A DNA stretch of 64,000 bases from NCBI GenBank assembly GCA_964458275.1, contig CAYWIE010000003.1:1-64000 (forward strand), read 5' to 3'. A model generated the notes under the pieces. That model saw nothing but the letters and a program-made list of their open reading frames with translations, was not told where the DNA came from and did not search any database. Positions 17,448 to 27,009 of this stretch are shown here, in pieces; position 1 is the stretch's first letter, and the number at the start of each line of letters is the position of its first letter. The stretch comes from HGM04593 sp964458275. Its GTDB lineage: Bacteria; Bacteroidota; Bacteroidia; Bacteroidales; Bacteroidaceae. The position numbers were made by a program, and so were the translations under genes.

Positions 17448-18246
17448 AATACGGCATATAGCATGCCTGCTGCTTCTGGCACTGACACTGACTGCGCTCA
17501 ATGCTTGCCGCTCGTCAAAGCAGACATATGCGACAGGCGGCATCACCCTTAAAGAGATAAAGAATCTGCCGCCCGTAAAGACAGAGACAAAATATCTGAG
17601 TGCGAAAGTAAAGCTGAGTGCCAATCTTAAGGGCAAAGAGTTTTCTGCCGGCGGGAATCTCAAGATAAAGCGCGGCGAAGGCATCCTTATAAGCATAAAT
17701 GCCTTAGGAGGCATAATAGAGGTGGCGCGCATCGAAATAACGCCCGATGAAGCACTTTTCGTTTACCGTTTAGGACGCAAGTATGCCAAATTGCGGTACA
17801 ACGGAATAGAGACATTCAACGAACTCGGACTCGACTATGGAAAGCTCGAAGCCATTCTGCTGAACGAAGTCTTCTCGCCCGATGGAGCATCGGCAGACAA
17901 GGCAATTGACAAGATGGACATAACTTCCGCCAATGGCGAACTGATACTCAGCGCGGCAAGCAAAAATATAGAATACAGCTTTCATATTGCACCCGGCGAA
18001 GGCAATCTGGTACTGACACAAGGCAAATATGCACAACGTCTGAATGTCGATTGCAACTACTCCGGCTTTGTTGCCGCTGAGACACGCCCACGCCCCTCTC
18101 GTCTGCATTTTTCGGCAGGAGACATAAATCTTCAGCTTCAGTTGAGCAACATCAAAGAATCTCCTTTCAAACTCAATCGTACAACAGATACCGCTTCGTA
18201 TGAAGAGATAGACCTTCACAAACTCCTGAACAACCAGAACCAATAA
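17428..18246 (+). CDS. DUF4292-family lipoprotein
   Basis: The 272 residues begin with a signal sequence and a lipobox (LNAC, cysteine at about residue 27), so the protein is probably anchored to the periplasmic face of a membrane. The body is beta-rich and matches the DUF4292 family of Bacteroidota, whose function is not established; a LolA/LolB-like role in carrying lipids or lipoproteins is a guess from general appearance. It overlaps the TPR gene by 20 bases, so translation is coupled. Confidence 0.8.
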   Translation: MERKRNRIRHIACLLLLALTLTALNACRSSKQTYATGGITLKEIKNLPPVKTETKYLSAKVKLSANLKGKEFSAGGNLKIKRGEGILISINALGGIIEVARIEITPDEALFVYRLGRKYAKLRYNGIETFNELGLDYGKLEAILLNEVFSPDGASADKAIDKMDITSANGELILSAASKNIEYSFHIAPGEGNLVLTQGKYAQRLNVDCNYSGFVAAETRPRPSRLHFSAGDINLQLQLSNIKESPFKLNRTTDTASYEEIDLHKLLNNQNQ

Positions 18247-18262
18247 TTACGGACAAACGACG

Positions 18263-19606
18263 ATGCACAGAATCAGAATAATACTGACGGCTATATTCTT
18301 GCTGCTGTTCCTTGCGCCGCTGCCGGCGCAACGTAACACAGTCAAGGATATGCGCAACCGTGTCAAGCGATTGAAGCAACAGATAAAAGAGAAAGAGAAC
18401 ATACTCTCTTCCTCAGAAAAGGATGTTGCATCCAAAATGAAAAGACTGCAATCCTTGACGGCGCAAGCCGACGAACAGAAGACACTGATAGATTTGCTTT
18501 CGAAGGAACTGAAGACCATTGACACGGAAATAACCTTTCTCGATAAAGAGATATCCGAAGATGAAGCAAAGGTCGAAAAATCCAAGAAAGAGTATGCTGC
18601 GGCGCTCTCCAGAGCGCGCCGTTACGGCACACTCCAGGATAAACTGCTGTTTATAATCTCTGCTGAAGATTTCAACAAGATGCTTCATCGCTACCGATAT
18701 GCTCGCGAGTATATGAATGCTCATCGCAAACATGCCGAGACGCTGAAAGCGAATATTGCTGCTCTGCAATCCAAACGTACAGAAGCTGAAAATGTGCGGG
18801 CGCAGAAGAGCGCATCTATCGAGGAACAGAAAGAGGAGCAGGCAAAGCTCAAAGGGCTCGAAGAAAAGCAGCGTACCCTCATTGCCGAACTTAAACGCGA
18901 GAATGCTGCCGTAAAGAAAGAACTCGACCGTCGCCGCAAAGAGCTTGACGGGCTTAATGCTGCAATAGATAAAGCCATAGCCGAAGAACTTGAAGCCCGT
19001 CGCAAGGCAGAGGAACTTGAGGCGCGTCGCAAAGCCGAAGCGCAGAAAAAGCGCAAGCAAGCTAAAGGAACAGTAGCCAAAAAAGAGAAAGACTCTCCTT
19101 CGGAACGGAAAGCAACCTCCGGAAAGCAACCGGCGACCACTGTGAAAGAAAAAGAGATGCTTTCCGACAATACAGAATCCTTAAAGCAGCAGAGTGGTTC
19201 GTTCCTGCAAAACAAAGGCAGGTTGCCCGTCCCCGTAACAGGCCCCTATCGCATGATAAACTCCTATGGTCTGCAACGTGCTGTTACAGGAAAAGGAAAC
19301 GTCAACATCGACCTCGGCGGAATAACCTTCGCCTGCAAGAAAGGTGCAAAGGCGAGAGCAATCTTCCGTGGCGAAGTGATGGGAGTGTATGGCGACCACG
19401 AGTATGTGTTTCTTCTTGTGAAGCATGGTACGTACATAACCGTTTATTCAAAACTGGCAAATGTCAGAGTAAGCAAAGGCGACAAGGTGAAAGCCGGCGA
19501 CACCCTTGCAGATATTGCGACAGATGCCGACGGCGACACTTCAATGCTCTTCCAGATACGGAACGGAAAGACAAAACTCAATCCCAAAAATTGGCTTAAT
19601 CTATAA
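18263..19606 (+). CDS. EnvC-like murein hydrolase activator (M23 fold, apparently non-catalytic)
   Basis: The 447 residues comprise a signal peptide, a long coiled-coil (about residues 25-250) rich in Lys, Glu and Arg, a low-complexity linker, and a C-terminal LytM/M23 domain (about 325-447). The usual zinc ligands are missing: the first His-x3-Asp site reads NVNIDLGG and the second HxH reads LFQIR. Coiled-coil plus inactive LytM domain is the plan of EnvC, which activates amidases at the division site. It begins 16 bases after the DUF4292 gene. Confidence 0.87.
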   Translation: MHRIRIILTAIFLLLFLAPLPAQRNTVKDMRNRVKRLKQQIKEKENILSSSEKDVASKMKRLQSLTAQADEQKTLIDLLSKELKTIDTEITFLDKEISEDEAKVEKSKKEYAAALSRARRYGTLQDKLLFIISAEDFNKMLHRYRYAREYMNAHRKHAETLKANIAALQSKRTEAENVRAQKSASIEEQKEEQAKLKGLEEKQRTLIAELKRENAAVKKELDRRRKELDGLNAAIDKAIAEELEARRKAEELEARRKAEAQKKRKQAKGTVAKKEKDSPSERKATSGKQPATTVKEKEMLSDNTESLKQQSGSFLQNKGRLPVPVTGPYRMINSYGLQRAVTGKGNVNIDLGGITFACKKGAKARAIFRGEVMGVYGDHEYVFLLVKHGTYITVYSKLANVRVSKGDKVKAGDTLADIATDADGDTSMLFQIRNGKTKLNPKNWLNL

Positions 19607-19610
19607 AACA

Positions 19611-20231
19611 ATGAATATGAACCGGACACAACTGAAAAAATATCTGCTTGCAACGCTCTTTGCACTCTTCTCCATTGCCTCATACTCGCAAATACTTGAC
19701 GGAACTGTGCAGTCGGCGCGCTACCGCATATCGTTGCCGTTGACATTCAATTTCGATGACGGCTCTGTAAACTCCTCCCCCTACATAAGCTACAAGCACG
19801 ACATAGCTTCGTGGCTTAAGGGCGCAGCGTTTGCACAATACAATATAAAGCAGGAGGCATTTGTTCCGCAAGCGTGGTTTGAGTTCTCATATGCCAAGCG
19901 ATATTATCTCCTTTCCCGCTCCATCTTCAATACCCGCACAGGCAAATACTCCCACGGGCTTGCAGCAACAGTCAAGCTCCCTTCGAACCTGTCGGTCGAT
20001 GCCACGTGGGACAACATGTTCCAGCAAGCGGGTACAAGGCATACCGACCGTTTTCAGGTAGTCGGCGGCTACATAAACAAACGTTTCATAGCCAATGCCG
20101 GATACTCCATGCTCTACAAGAAGGGCTTGGTGGCAAACTTGCGAGTGATATTCTCGTCGGCATATTTCCTGCAGATGAAGTACGACGGCGGACAAAACTG
20201 TTTCGTCCTCACTTCTTATGTAAACATGTAG
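19611..20231 (+). CDS. Uncharacterised exported beta-rich protein
   Basis: With start ATG 19611 (an ATG at 19617 is equally possible) the product has about 206 residues. The N-terminus has a signal peptide ending near SYSQ. The mature part alternates polar and aromatic residues in a way that suggests a small outer-membrane barrel (SLPLTFNFDDGS, AWFEFSYAKRYYLLS). No family is recognised. It follows envC by only four bases and closes the dut run, so it may act with the EnvC-like protein. Longer upstream reading overlaps envC and is not believed. Confidence 0.65.
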   Translation: MNMNRTQLKKYLLATLFALFSIASYSQILDGTVQSARYRISLPLTFNFDDGSVNSSPYISYKHDIASWLKGAAFAQYNIKQEAFVPQAWFEFSYAKRYYLLSRSIFNTRTGKYSHGLAATVKLPSNLSVDATWDNMFQQAGTRHTDRFQVVGGYINKRFIANAGYSMLYKKGLVANLRVIFSSAYFLQMKYDGGQNCFVLTSYVNM

Positions 20232-20263
20232 CCTGCATGTCAAACAATAGAACCTCCCTACAC

Positions 20264-20295
20264 TTTGGAGTAAAAGAATTTTATAGTATCTTCGC
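20264..20295 (+). promoter_or_regulatory. Promoter for lptB
   Basis: TTTG at 20264-20267, a 19-base spacer and TATCTTCGC at 20287-20295 (one mismatch to TAnnTTTG). The transcript would start about 30 bases before the lptB ATG. Confidence 0.55.
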
Positions 20296-20328
20296 TACGA
20301 ATATTGAGATATACACACATTTATTATA

Positions 20329-21129
20329 ATGGCAGACAACGAAATAAATATCCCCGCAGGTGAACAGATGGTGCTTCAAGCCGAAAATCTTGTAAAGAGA
20401 TACGGCAAGCGTACTGTGGTAAACAATGTCTCCTTTAATGTTAAACAAGGAGAAATCGTAGGTCTTCTCGGTCCCAACGGAGCGGGAAAGACAACCTCTT
20501 TCTATATGACCACCGGTCTTGTCGTGCCCAACGGCGGCCGCATATTCATGAACGATACCGAGATAACAAAATATCCCGTCTACAAGCGTGCCCGCATAGG
20601 AATAGGCTATCTTGCCCAGGAGGCAAGCGTCTTCCGCAAGATGACGGTAGAGGACAATATCGCTTCAGTGCTTGAACTTACGGACAAGCCCAAGGAGTAT
20701 CAGCGCGAGAAACTCGAAAGCCTCATAAAGGAGTTCCGTCTCGAAAAGGTGAGAAAGAACCTCGGCGACCGTCTCTCCGGCGGCGAGCGCCGACGTACAG
20801 AGATAGCCCGCTGTCTTGCTATAGACCCCAAGTTCATCATGCTCGATGAGCCCTTTGCCGGAGTAGACCCGATAGCAGTCGAAGACATCCAGTATATAGT
20901 GTGGAAGCTCAAGGACAAGAATATCGGTATCCTCATTACCGACCACAATGTGCAGGAGACCTTGAATATCACCGACCGCGCCTATCTGCTTTTCGAAGGA
21001 CGCATCCTTTTCGAAGGTACTCCCGAAGTGCTTGCCAATAATCCCGTAGTCCGCGAGAAGTATCTCGGCAGTACATTCGAACTGCGCAAAAAAGTCTTTC
21101 AGGAAGACGACCCCCGCGCAATGGACTGA
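20329..21129 (+). CDS. lptB: LPS export ABC transporter ATP-binding protein LptB
   Basis: LptB powers extraction of lipopolysaccharide from the inner membrane together with LptF/LptG. The product has 266 residues, Walker A GPNGAGKT at residues 48-55, signature LSGGERRR, Walker B FIMLDEP and the switch histidine in ITDHNV. The N-terminal extension of about 15 residues and the acidic tail are modest. The OstA-like protein at 35.9 kb would act in the same pathway. A bidirectional terminator follows. Confidence 0.95.
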   Translation: MADNEINIPAGEQMVLQAENLVKRYGKRTVVNNVSFNVKQGEIVGLLGPNGAGKTTSFYMTTGLVVPNGGRIFMNDTEITKYPVYKRARIGIGYLAQEASVFRKMTVEDNIASVLELTDKPKEYQREKLESLIKEFRLEKVRKNLGDRLSGGERRRTEIARCLAIDPKFIMLDEPFAGVDPIAVEDIQYIVWKLKDKNIGILITDHNVQETLNITDRAYLLFEGRILFEGTPEVLANNPVVREKYLGSTFELRKKVFQEDDPRAMD

Positions 21130-21176
21130 TTCCCGCAGAGGGTTCCATGATTGGCGTTTTATAGGACCTTCATTCA

Positions 21177-21233
21177 AGAATAAAAGAATGTGTGCAATTG
21201 CATAAGAAACAATTGCACACATTCTTTTATTCT
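21177..21233. terminator. Bidirectional terminator between lptB and the M60 gene
   Basis: Bases 21177-21200 pair perfectly with 21210-21233 (24 bp, loop 21201-21209). The arms are A-rich on the left and T-rich on the right, so it can stop transcripts from lptB (+) and from the convergent peptidase gene (-). Confidence 0.88.
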
Positions 21234-21248
21234 TTCGAGGTTAAAGTC

Positions 21249-24200
21249 TTATGGCTTTGCAATGAACTTCTTGCCGCCTTGTATATAAATGACTCCCGGA
21301 ATCGGATTTGCGACTTTGCGTCCAAATATGTCGTATACAGGTGCTGTGCTGCCGTTGTCAGGGTCCTCTTTCGGCTGCTCAATTGAAGTGTAGTTGTCGA
21401 GGTCTCCTACAATGGTGCCATATTGTGCCCAATCAGATGCCTTGTAGGCAGCCAATGCTTCGGCATATACGTGTATGACAGGTTTGCTTGAGAAAAGGTA
21501 GGCGGAGACGCTCGGAGGTGTCAACGGGGCAACGTATGCATCCTTTACGGGTGAACTATAGAATACACCTTGTGCCATAGTCTTCACTTTAGAGCCAACG
21601 GTTACGGTAGTCAGGCTTTTGCAATATGCAAACGCATCTCCGTTGACGGTAACCACATTGTCGGGAATGACCACCCCCTTAATGCCGGAGTTTGCAAAGG
21701 CGTTGCTTCCGATTCTTGTGATGCTCTTCGGCAGAACAATGCTTGTGAGGTTGTAGCAGTTGTAGAATGAATAGTTGTTTATTACGTTGGCTACGCTTTT
21801 AGTCGTTCCGTAATATGCGAGACCGCCGCTTTTCACTTGCACGTCGGACAGGTCGATTGACGACAGACTGCTGTCGTTTACAAGAGTACGCATATGCTTT
21901 ATGTCTGTACCGTTTATGGGACCGCTGATGACAGCCTTGATGGCTGAACCCGAAATTGAATCGGGCAATGTTCCGGCTGTGGTAAGTGTTATATATTCTG
22001 TGCCGTCGCCGGCTTTCTCAACCTCGTGCAGTGTGCCGTCGGCATCCACAGAGTATATGGTGAAATCTGTACCGATGCTGCCGGGGATGCAGAAATCCAA
22101 AGAATTTGCCGCATAGACGAAATTGCTGTCCTTGTCGAGCATCAGGAATCCTATACCGCCGCTGCCGGTCATACGGTAAAGCGAGTCAGACTGTATGTAG
22201 GTGTAGCTTGAAGGCTCTGCATCCTCGTCCATGAAGTCTGTGAACTGACCGAGGTCGCCGTACTGTCCGAGCTCGTCATATCCGTTGCGTACCTTGCCTG
22301 CTGCTTGGAAGAAGTCGTTGGTAAGCATTGTGGCAGTTCTGTCCTCTACGAAGAGGATGGTGCGGTTCTTGGGATACTTTGAAATCTCTTCGAGAGTCTT
22401 GTTTATCTGATATTCAGTTACGGTCATTGTGTAGTTGCCATAATCCTCGATTTTCAGCTTCTCGACCGGCTCAAAGAATCCCCATGCTCTGAAGAAGTCC
22501 GAGAGGTCTTCCTGTGCAACCTCGCACGCCTTGCGCACAAACTTGAGCGAACCGTTCTTGCCGTTGCCATTGCTGCTGTAGAGTTTCATGGGGTCCTCGC
22601 GCAATGCCTTGAACAGGTTGGGGTAGAAGGATGTGTTCTTGCGTGCCTGATGGTAGTAGAGATAGAGCTGATAGTACATACGCAGTCTTGTTCCTAAATC
22701 GCGTACCGAGAAATATGTACCGTTTGCATATTCGTTCATTACAAAAGAGAGCGAAGAGCCCGAAGACATGTTGCGGCCGAAGAGGAGACGGCAGACGTTG
22801 GCGAAAAGGTTGTTCGAAGCCTCTCCGCAAGCCTCAAGGTTGATGGTTCCCTGATTGTTGTGTCCGCACTCATGACCTGCACACCATTCGTCTATATTGC
22901 TGCGGTTCACGTCAAATGAGTTTCTAATGCACTCGACAGAGTTGTACATTGTACGGTAGGTGCTTGAGTTTGCATAGCCGGCAGAGTTTGCATCGCCCTG
23001 AATTGCAAAGTTGGGGTTGTTGTAGAACAAGGGAGCAATTGCCTCGCCGCCCGAAAGGTTGTGTGGAGCATAGTCGCGCATGCCGTTGGCTACAGTCGCG
23101 CAATATCCCATAAGTTCCTGCTGCCATACAGTGAGGCTGTCGAACCATTCTATGCTGCGGTCGATGGTGCTGGGCCATACCTCTTTATACGCCGAGGTCT
23201 GGAAGTTGAATAGCGCGTGCTCGCTCTTTACGGTGAAGAGTTCATGTGTTGCATTGTTGAGCAGTTTTACGTAATCGCTGTCGCTTTTGCGAGCAACATC
23301 ATAGTAGCCGTTCACTTTGCCGCCCTCGATGTGAATCTTTATTTCGGGCCACTCGTCAAGAGTCTTTGTCTTCGATTTGGTGTCGGCGGTGTACAGGATG
23401 TAATAGAGTGCGTTCTTGTCGCCGTCTATGATGTTCAATCCCTTCTTGAGCTCCTTGCCGCTTTTTGCATTGTTGATTAGATGGTTGCCCATGCATCCTG
23501 CCATGTACAGAGTGGCATCGGCGGGTATGTCGCTGTCTACAAAGACGTAAAGCGATTCAAGATTACCGGAGTAGATGCCGGTGGGGTTGCCCATGTATGA
23601 GCCGCCTGTGCTTCTCATCTTTTCGTTCCAGTAGTTTGCATCGCTGAATGCCTTGTAGCTGTGGATACGGAAGTCTTTCTCGTATTCAGCCCAATCTTCG
23701 TTCTTCAGCTTTATGGCAATGTCTGCCATGAAGGAGGGCATTCCGACTGTGGTCATTGCAGCAGCCAACTCCTCGTCGCTCATGGCAAGATATTCGGCTT
23801 TGAGTCGGGTGCAGGCTGCATCCTCGAAGAATGTTTCGCGCAACTTGTTTACAATGTCTGCGGGGTCTGCTTCCAGAGGATATATCTCTTCCAGTCCTCC
23901 GACAATCGAGCCGTAATAGTTGCTCCAACCGCTCTGCTTGTAGTCGTCGAGCGCGTCGGTGTAAACCATTATCTTGGGTTTCGAAGAGAAAAAGTAGGCG
24001 GGAGTGCCCGGAGGTGTGATTGGCTTGATGTATGCAAACTTTACACTTGATGAGTAGAATACTCCTTGTCCGAGGTTCGATACGCGGCGTCCCATGATTA
24101 CCGAATCCAGCGAACTGCAGTAGGCAAAAGCGTCTCCTCCTATGCTTGAAACGCTGTTCGGAATGTCAATCTTTCGCAGTCCCGAACCGGAGAATGCACA

Positions 24201-24581
24201 AGCCTGGATTGTGTAAGCAGTGGCAGGCAGTTCGATGTACTTGAGGTTCTTGATGTCTTTGAACATTGAATGGCCGATGACGTCGTCGTCCGTGGTGTAG
24301 CTTTCGAAATAGGCTTCACCGCCTTTGACAATGGCAACTTCGGACAAGTCGAGGCCGGTAACTGTTCCGCCGTTGATGAGTCCGCGCAGATACTTGATGT
24401 CTGTTCCGTTGATGGAACCGGTAATCTTCAGAGTTGATTCACTTGTAGCAAGCAGGGTCGAAAGTGTACCTGCCTTCTCAACGTGTACTTCTGTTATGGC
24501 CCATAGCGCCGTACTGTTGCAGAACAGTACAAGAACGGGCAACAACAGCCTGAAAAAGAATAAGAACTGATTTCTTTTCAT
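21249..24581 (-). CDS. Secreted M60-like (enhancin/mucinase) peptidase with duplicated BspA-type LRR domains
   Basis: The product has 1110 residues with a signal peptide (about 1-28). A BspA-type leucine-rich domain lies at about 31-235, an M60-like core at about 250-800, and a second copy of the same leucine-rich domain at about 865-1066. The C-terminal tail (VYDIFGRKV then GVIYIQGGKKFIAKP) resembles those of many Bacteroidales secreted proteins. The zinc motif is HECGH at 570-574, with glutamate 587 in GEASNN, matching HExGH(8,28)E of M60 mucin O-glycopeptidases. Mucin as substrate is inferred from the family. The gene stands alone between a bidirectional terminator and a divergent gene, tig. 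Confidence 0.9.
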   Translation of the reverse strand: MKRNQFLFFFRLLLPVLVLFCNSTALWAITEVHVEKAGTLSTLLATSESTLKITGSINGTDIKYLRGLINGGTVTGLDLSEVAIVKGGEAYFESYTTDDDVIGHSMFKDIKNLKYIELPATAYTIQACAFSGSGLRKIDIPNSVSSIGGDAFAYCSSLDSVIMGRRVSNLGQGVFYSSSVKFAYIKPITPPGTPAYFFSSKPKIMVYTDALDDYKQSGWSNYYGSIVGGLEEIYPLEADPADIVNKLRETFFEDAACTRLKAEYLAMSDEELAAAMTTVGMPSFMADIAIKLKNEDWAEYEKDFRIHSYKAFSDANYWNEKMRSTGGSYMGNPTGIYSGNLESLYVFVDSDIPADATLYMAGCMGNHLINNAKSGKELKKGLNIIDGDKNALYYILYTADTKSKTKTLDEWPEIKIHIEGGKVNGYYDVARKSDSDYVKLLNNATHELFTVKSEHALFNFQTSAYKEVWPSTIDRSIEWFDSLTVWQQELMGYCATVANGMRDYAPHNLSGGEAIAPLFYNNPNFAIQGDANSAGYANSSTYRTMYNSVECIRNSFDVNRSNIDEWCAGHECGHNNQGTINLEACGEASNNLFANVCRLLFGRNMSSGSSLSFVMNEYANGTYFSVRDLGTRLRMYYQLYLYYHQARKNTSFYPNLFKALREDPMKLYSSNGNGKNGSLKFVRKACEVAQEDLSDFFRAWGFFEPVEKLKIEDYGNYTMTVTEYQINKTLEEISKYPKNRTILFVEDRTATMLTNDFFQAAGKVRNGYDELGQYGDLGQFTDFMDEDAEPSSYTYIQSDSLYRMTGSGGIGFLMLDKDSNFVYAANSLDFCIPGSIGTDFTIYSVDADGTLHEVEKAGDGTEYITLTTAGTLPDSISGSAIKAVISGPINGTDIKHMRTLVNDSSLSSIDLSDVQVKSGGLAYYGTTKSVANVINNYSFYNCYNLTSIVLPKSITRIGSNAFANSGIKGVVIPDNVVTVNGDAFAYCKSLTTVTVGSKVKTMAQGVFYSSPVKDAYVAPLTPPSVSAYLFSSKPVIHVYAEALAAYKASDWAQYGTIVGDLDNYTSIEQPKEDPDNGSTAPVYDIFGRKVANPIPGVIYIQGGKKFIAKP

Positions 24582-24892
24582 GTGCTTGTTCGTGGTTAGA
24601 TGATTATTGTTTTTTGTATTTATTGTACGATTTTAGGCTTTGATATGCAAATGTCTTGATTTTGCATGATATATCCAATTGTTTTTGTCGAAATTTATAC
24701 AATTCTCCTCGTCGCTTTACGATGAATCTTAGAAAGTTCCTTGACGAGATACAATGCTGTTTTGTGCCAAAAAAAAGTCAGTACAAGCAAAAATGGCGAT
24801 TTTTTTTTGAAAATATGCCTAATATGTCTTACTTTTGCAGTTCTATTCAAATATACCTATTAAATTAAGGATAATTAAAATAAATTTATTAT
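24582..24892. other. Divergent intergenic region, M60 peptidase / tig
   Basis: These 311 AT-rich bases separate the start codons of the two divergent genes. A consensus promoter for tig is visible at 24806-24838. On the reverse strand, near 24650, only a weak match (CATTTGC) is seen for the peptidase. No RNA gene, repeat or credible small gene was found. Confidence 0.6.
24806..24838 (+). promoter_or_regulatory. Promoter for tig
   Basis: TTTG at 24806-24809, a 20-base spacer and TACTTTTGC at 24830-24838 is a full match to the Bacteroidota -33/-7 consensus. The leader to the tig ATG would be about 50 bases. Confidence 0.8.
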
Positions 24893-26239
24893 ATGAATTT
24901 TACTTTGAAAGATCAGGACGCAACAAGCGCCCGTTTGGTAGTGAGCGTACAAGAGGCTGACTACGTTGCATTGGTTGAGAAAACCCTTAAAAACATCAGA
25001 CAGAAGGCCAATATCCCCGGCTTCCGTCCCGGAATGGTTCCTATGGGCTTGATAAAGAAACAGTACGGTACAGCAGTCAAGGCAGAGGAGATAAACAAAC
25101 TGCTTCAGACAAAAATATACGAATATATCAGAGAGAACAACGTTGACATTTTGGGTGAGCCTCTTCCCGATGAGGAGCAGCAGAGCACATTGGATCTTGT
25201 AAACGGCAAGGATTTCGATTTCGAGTTCCGTATTGCATTGGCTCCCAAATTTGACGCAACTCTTACAAAAGAGGACAAAATACCTTATTACCTCATAGAG
25301 CCCACCGAAGAGATGATTGACGGTCAGGCAAAAGCATACGCGCAGCGTTGCGGCGAGTACAAGCAGGTTGACTCATATGAGAGCGGTGATATGCTCAAGG
25401 GCGCACTTGTAGAGGTGGTTGAAGGCGGTATTGATGTCAAAGAGGCAGTCATGATGCCTTCATACATGAAGAACGACGACCAGAAGACTCTATTTGCCGA
25501 CAAGAAAGTAGGCGACACAATAACATTCAACCCCAATGTCGCATTCGACGGTCATGCAGCAGAGCTTGCATCACTCTTTATGGTTGACAAGGAGAAGGCT
25601 GCCGAGATTAAGAGCGACTTCAACTTCACAATCAAAGAGATTACACGCTTCGTTGCAAGCGAGTACAATCAGGCTGTATTCGATGCGGCATTCGGCAAGG
25701 ATGCTGTAAAGACCGAGGAGGAGTTCCGCGCACGTATCAAAGAGGAAATTGCAGCCCGTTTCGCTGTTGAGAGCGACTATAAGCTTCTTCTCGATACACG
25801 CAGCTATCTTGTTGAGCGCGTGGGCAAACTTGAGTATGCAGAGCCTATCCTCAAAGAGCTTATGCTCGCCAACAAGGAGGACAAGAATGCTACAATCGAT
25901 GACGAGACATTTGCAAAGAGCCTCGACGAACTCACATGGCATCTTATCAAGGAGCAACTGGTCAAGAATGCAGGTGTGAAAATCGAAGATGCAGATATCC
26001 TCGAAGCGGCAAAAGATGTTACCCGTTCACAATTTGCACAGTACGGCATGGGCAATGTACCCGACGAACTTCTTGAGAACTATGCGATGGAGCTTGTAAA
26101 ACAGGGCAAGTCAAAAGAGATGCTTGTTAACAGAGCAATCGATGTAAAGCTCATCGGCGCAATCAAAGAGGCGGCTACATTGGTAGAGGAGTCTGTTTCT
26201 GTTGAGGATTTCAACAAAAAGGTCGCAGAAAACGATTAA
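24893..26239 (+). CDS. tig: Trigger factor
   Basis: This ribosome-bound chaperone shields nascent chains. The 448 residues include the N-terminal ribosome-binding domain with the signature near IPGFRPGMVPMGLIKKQYG (about residues 42-60), a PPIase-like middle region that is diverged, and the long helical C-terminal arms. The order tig-clpP-clpX-recQ matches other Bacteroidales. A hairpin separates it from clpP. Confidence 0.95.
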   Translation: MNFTLKDQDATSARLVVSVQEADYVALVEKTLKNIRQKANIPGFRPGMVPMGLIKKQYGTAVKAEEINKLLQTKIYEYIRENNVDILGEPLPDEEQQSTLDLVNGKDFDFEFRIALAPKFDATLTKEDKIPYYLIEPTEEMIDGQAKAYAQRCGEYKQVDSYESGDMLKGALVEVVEGGIDVKEAVMMPSYMKNDDQKTLFADKKVGDTITFNPNVAFDGHAAELASLFMVDKEKAAEIKSDFNFTIKEITRFVASEYNQAVFDAAFGKDAVKTEEEFRARIKEEIAARFAVESDYKLLLDTRSYLVERVGKLEYAEPILKELMLANKEDKNATIDDETFAKSLDELTWHLIKEQLVKNAGVKIEDADILEAAKDVTRSQFAQYGMGNVPDELLENYAMELVKQGKSKEMLVNRAIDVKLIGAIKEAATLVEESVSVEDFNKKVAEND

Positions 26240-26262
26240 TATAACAAATACGTGAATTATAT

Positions 26263-26306
26263 AAAGAACTGTTTGTTTTGAGCAATCTCGAAACAAACAG
26301 TTCTTT
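26263..26306 (+). terminator. Hairpin between tig and clpP
   Basis: Bases 26263-26282 pair with 26287-26306 (20 bp with one T-G wobble, loop CAAT). Only a short T-rich tail lies in the distal arm, so termination may be partial and clpPX could receive read-through from tig. Confidence 0.7.
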
Positions 26307-26333
26307 AAGCCTAAACAGATAATTTATAAAAAG

Positions 26334-27002
26334 ATGAAAGAAGATTTTAGAAAATTTGCAGCCGGGCACCTCGGCATAAACAGCATGGTGCTTGACGATG
26401 TGCTCAAAGCGCAATCGCAGTATCTGAATCCTTATATCCTCGAAGAGAGACAGTTGAATGTTACTCAGATGGATGTATTCTCGCGTTTGATGATGGATAG
26501 AATTATCTTTTTGGGAACACCAATCGACGACTATACAGCAAACACTTTGCAGGCACAGCTGCTGTATCTCGATTCGGTTGACAGTGGAAAAGATATTTCC
26601 ATCTACATAAATTCTCCCGGCGGCTCAGTGAGTGCAGGTCTCGGTATATACGACACCATGCAATACATAAACAGTGATGTCGCGACAATCTGCACAGGCA
26701 TGGCAGCCAGCATGGCAGCAGTGCTTCTTGTTGCAGGTACCGAAGGCAAGCGTTCTGCGTTGACTCACAGCAGAGTGATGATACACCAGCCTATGGGCGG
26801 TGCGCAAGGGCAGGCCAGCGATATCGAAATTACCGCGCGCGAGATACAGAAACTCAAGAAAGAACTCTATACAATCATAGCCGACCATAGCCACCAGCCC
26901 TACGATAAGGTTTGGGCGGACAGCGACCGTGACTATTGGATGACAGCCCAGGAGGCATGCGAGTACGGAATGATAGACAGAGTTCTTGTGCGAAAGAAGT
27001 AA
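26334..27002 (+). CDS. clpP: ATP-dependent Clp protease proteolytic subunit
   Basis: ClpP is the tetradecameric serine protease that degrades substrates unfolded by ClpX. The product has 222 residues; the catalytic triad is visible as Ser126 (CTGMAASMAA), His151 (RVMIHQPMGG) and probably Asp200 (DRDYWM). The substrate-binding INSPGGSVSAG loop is present. clpX begins seven bases after the stop. Confidence 0.97.
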   Translation: MKEDFRKFAAGHLGINSMVLDDVLKAQSQYLNPYILEERQLNVTQMDVFSRLMMDRIIFLGTPIDDYTANTLQAQLLYLDSVDSGKDISIYINSPGGSVSAGLGIYDTMQYINSDVATICTGMAASMAAVLLVAGTEGKRSALTHSRVMIHQPMGGAQGQASDIEITAREIQKLKKELYTIIADHSHQPYDKVWADSDRDYWMTAQEACEYGMIDRVLVRKK

Positions 27003-27009
27003 ATGATCT

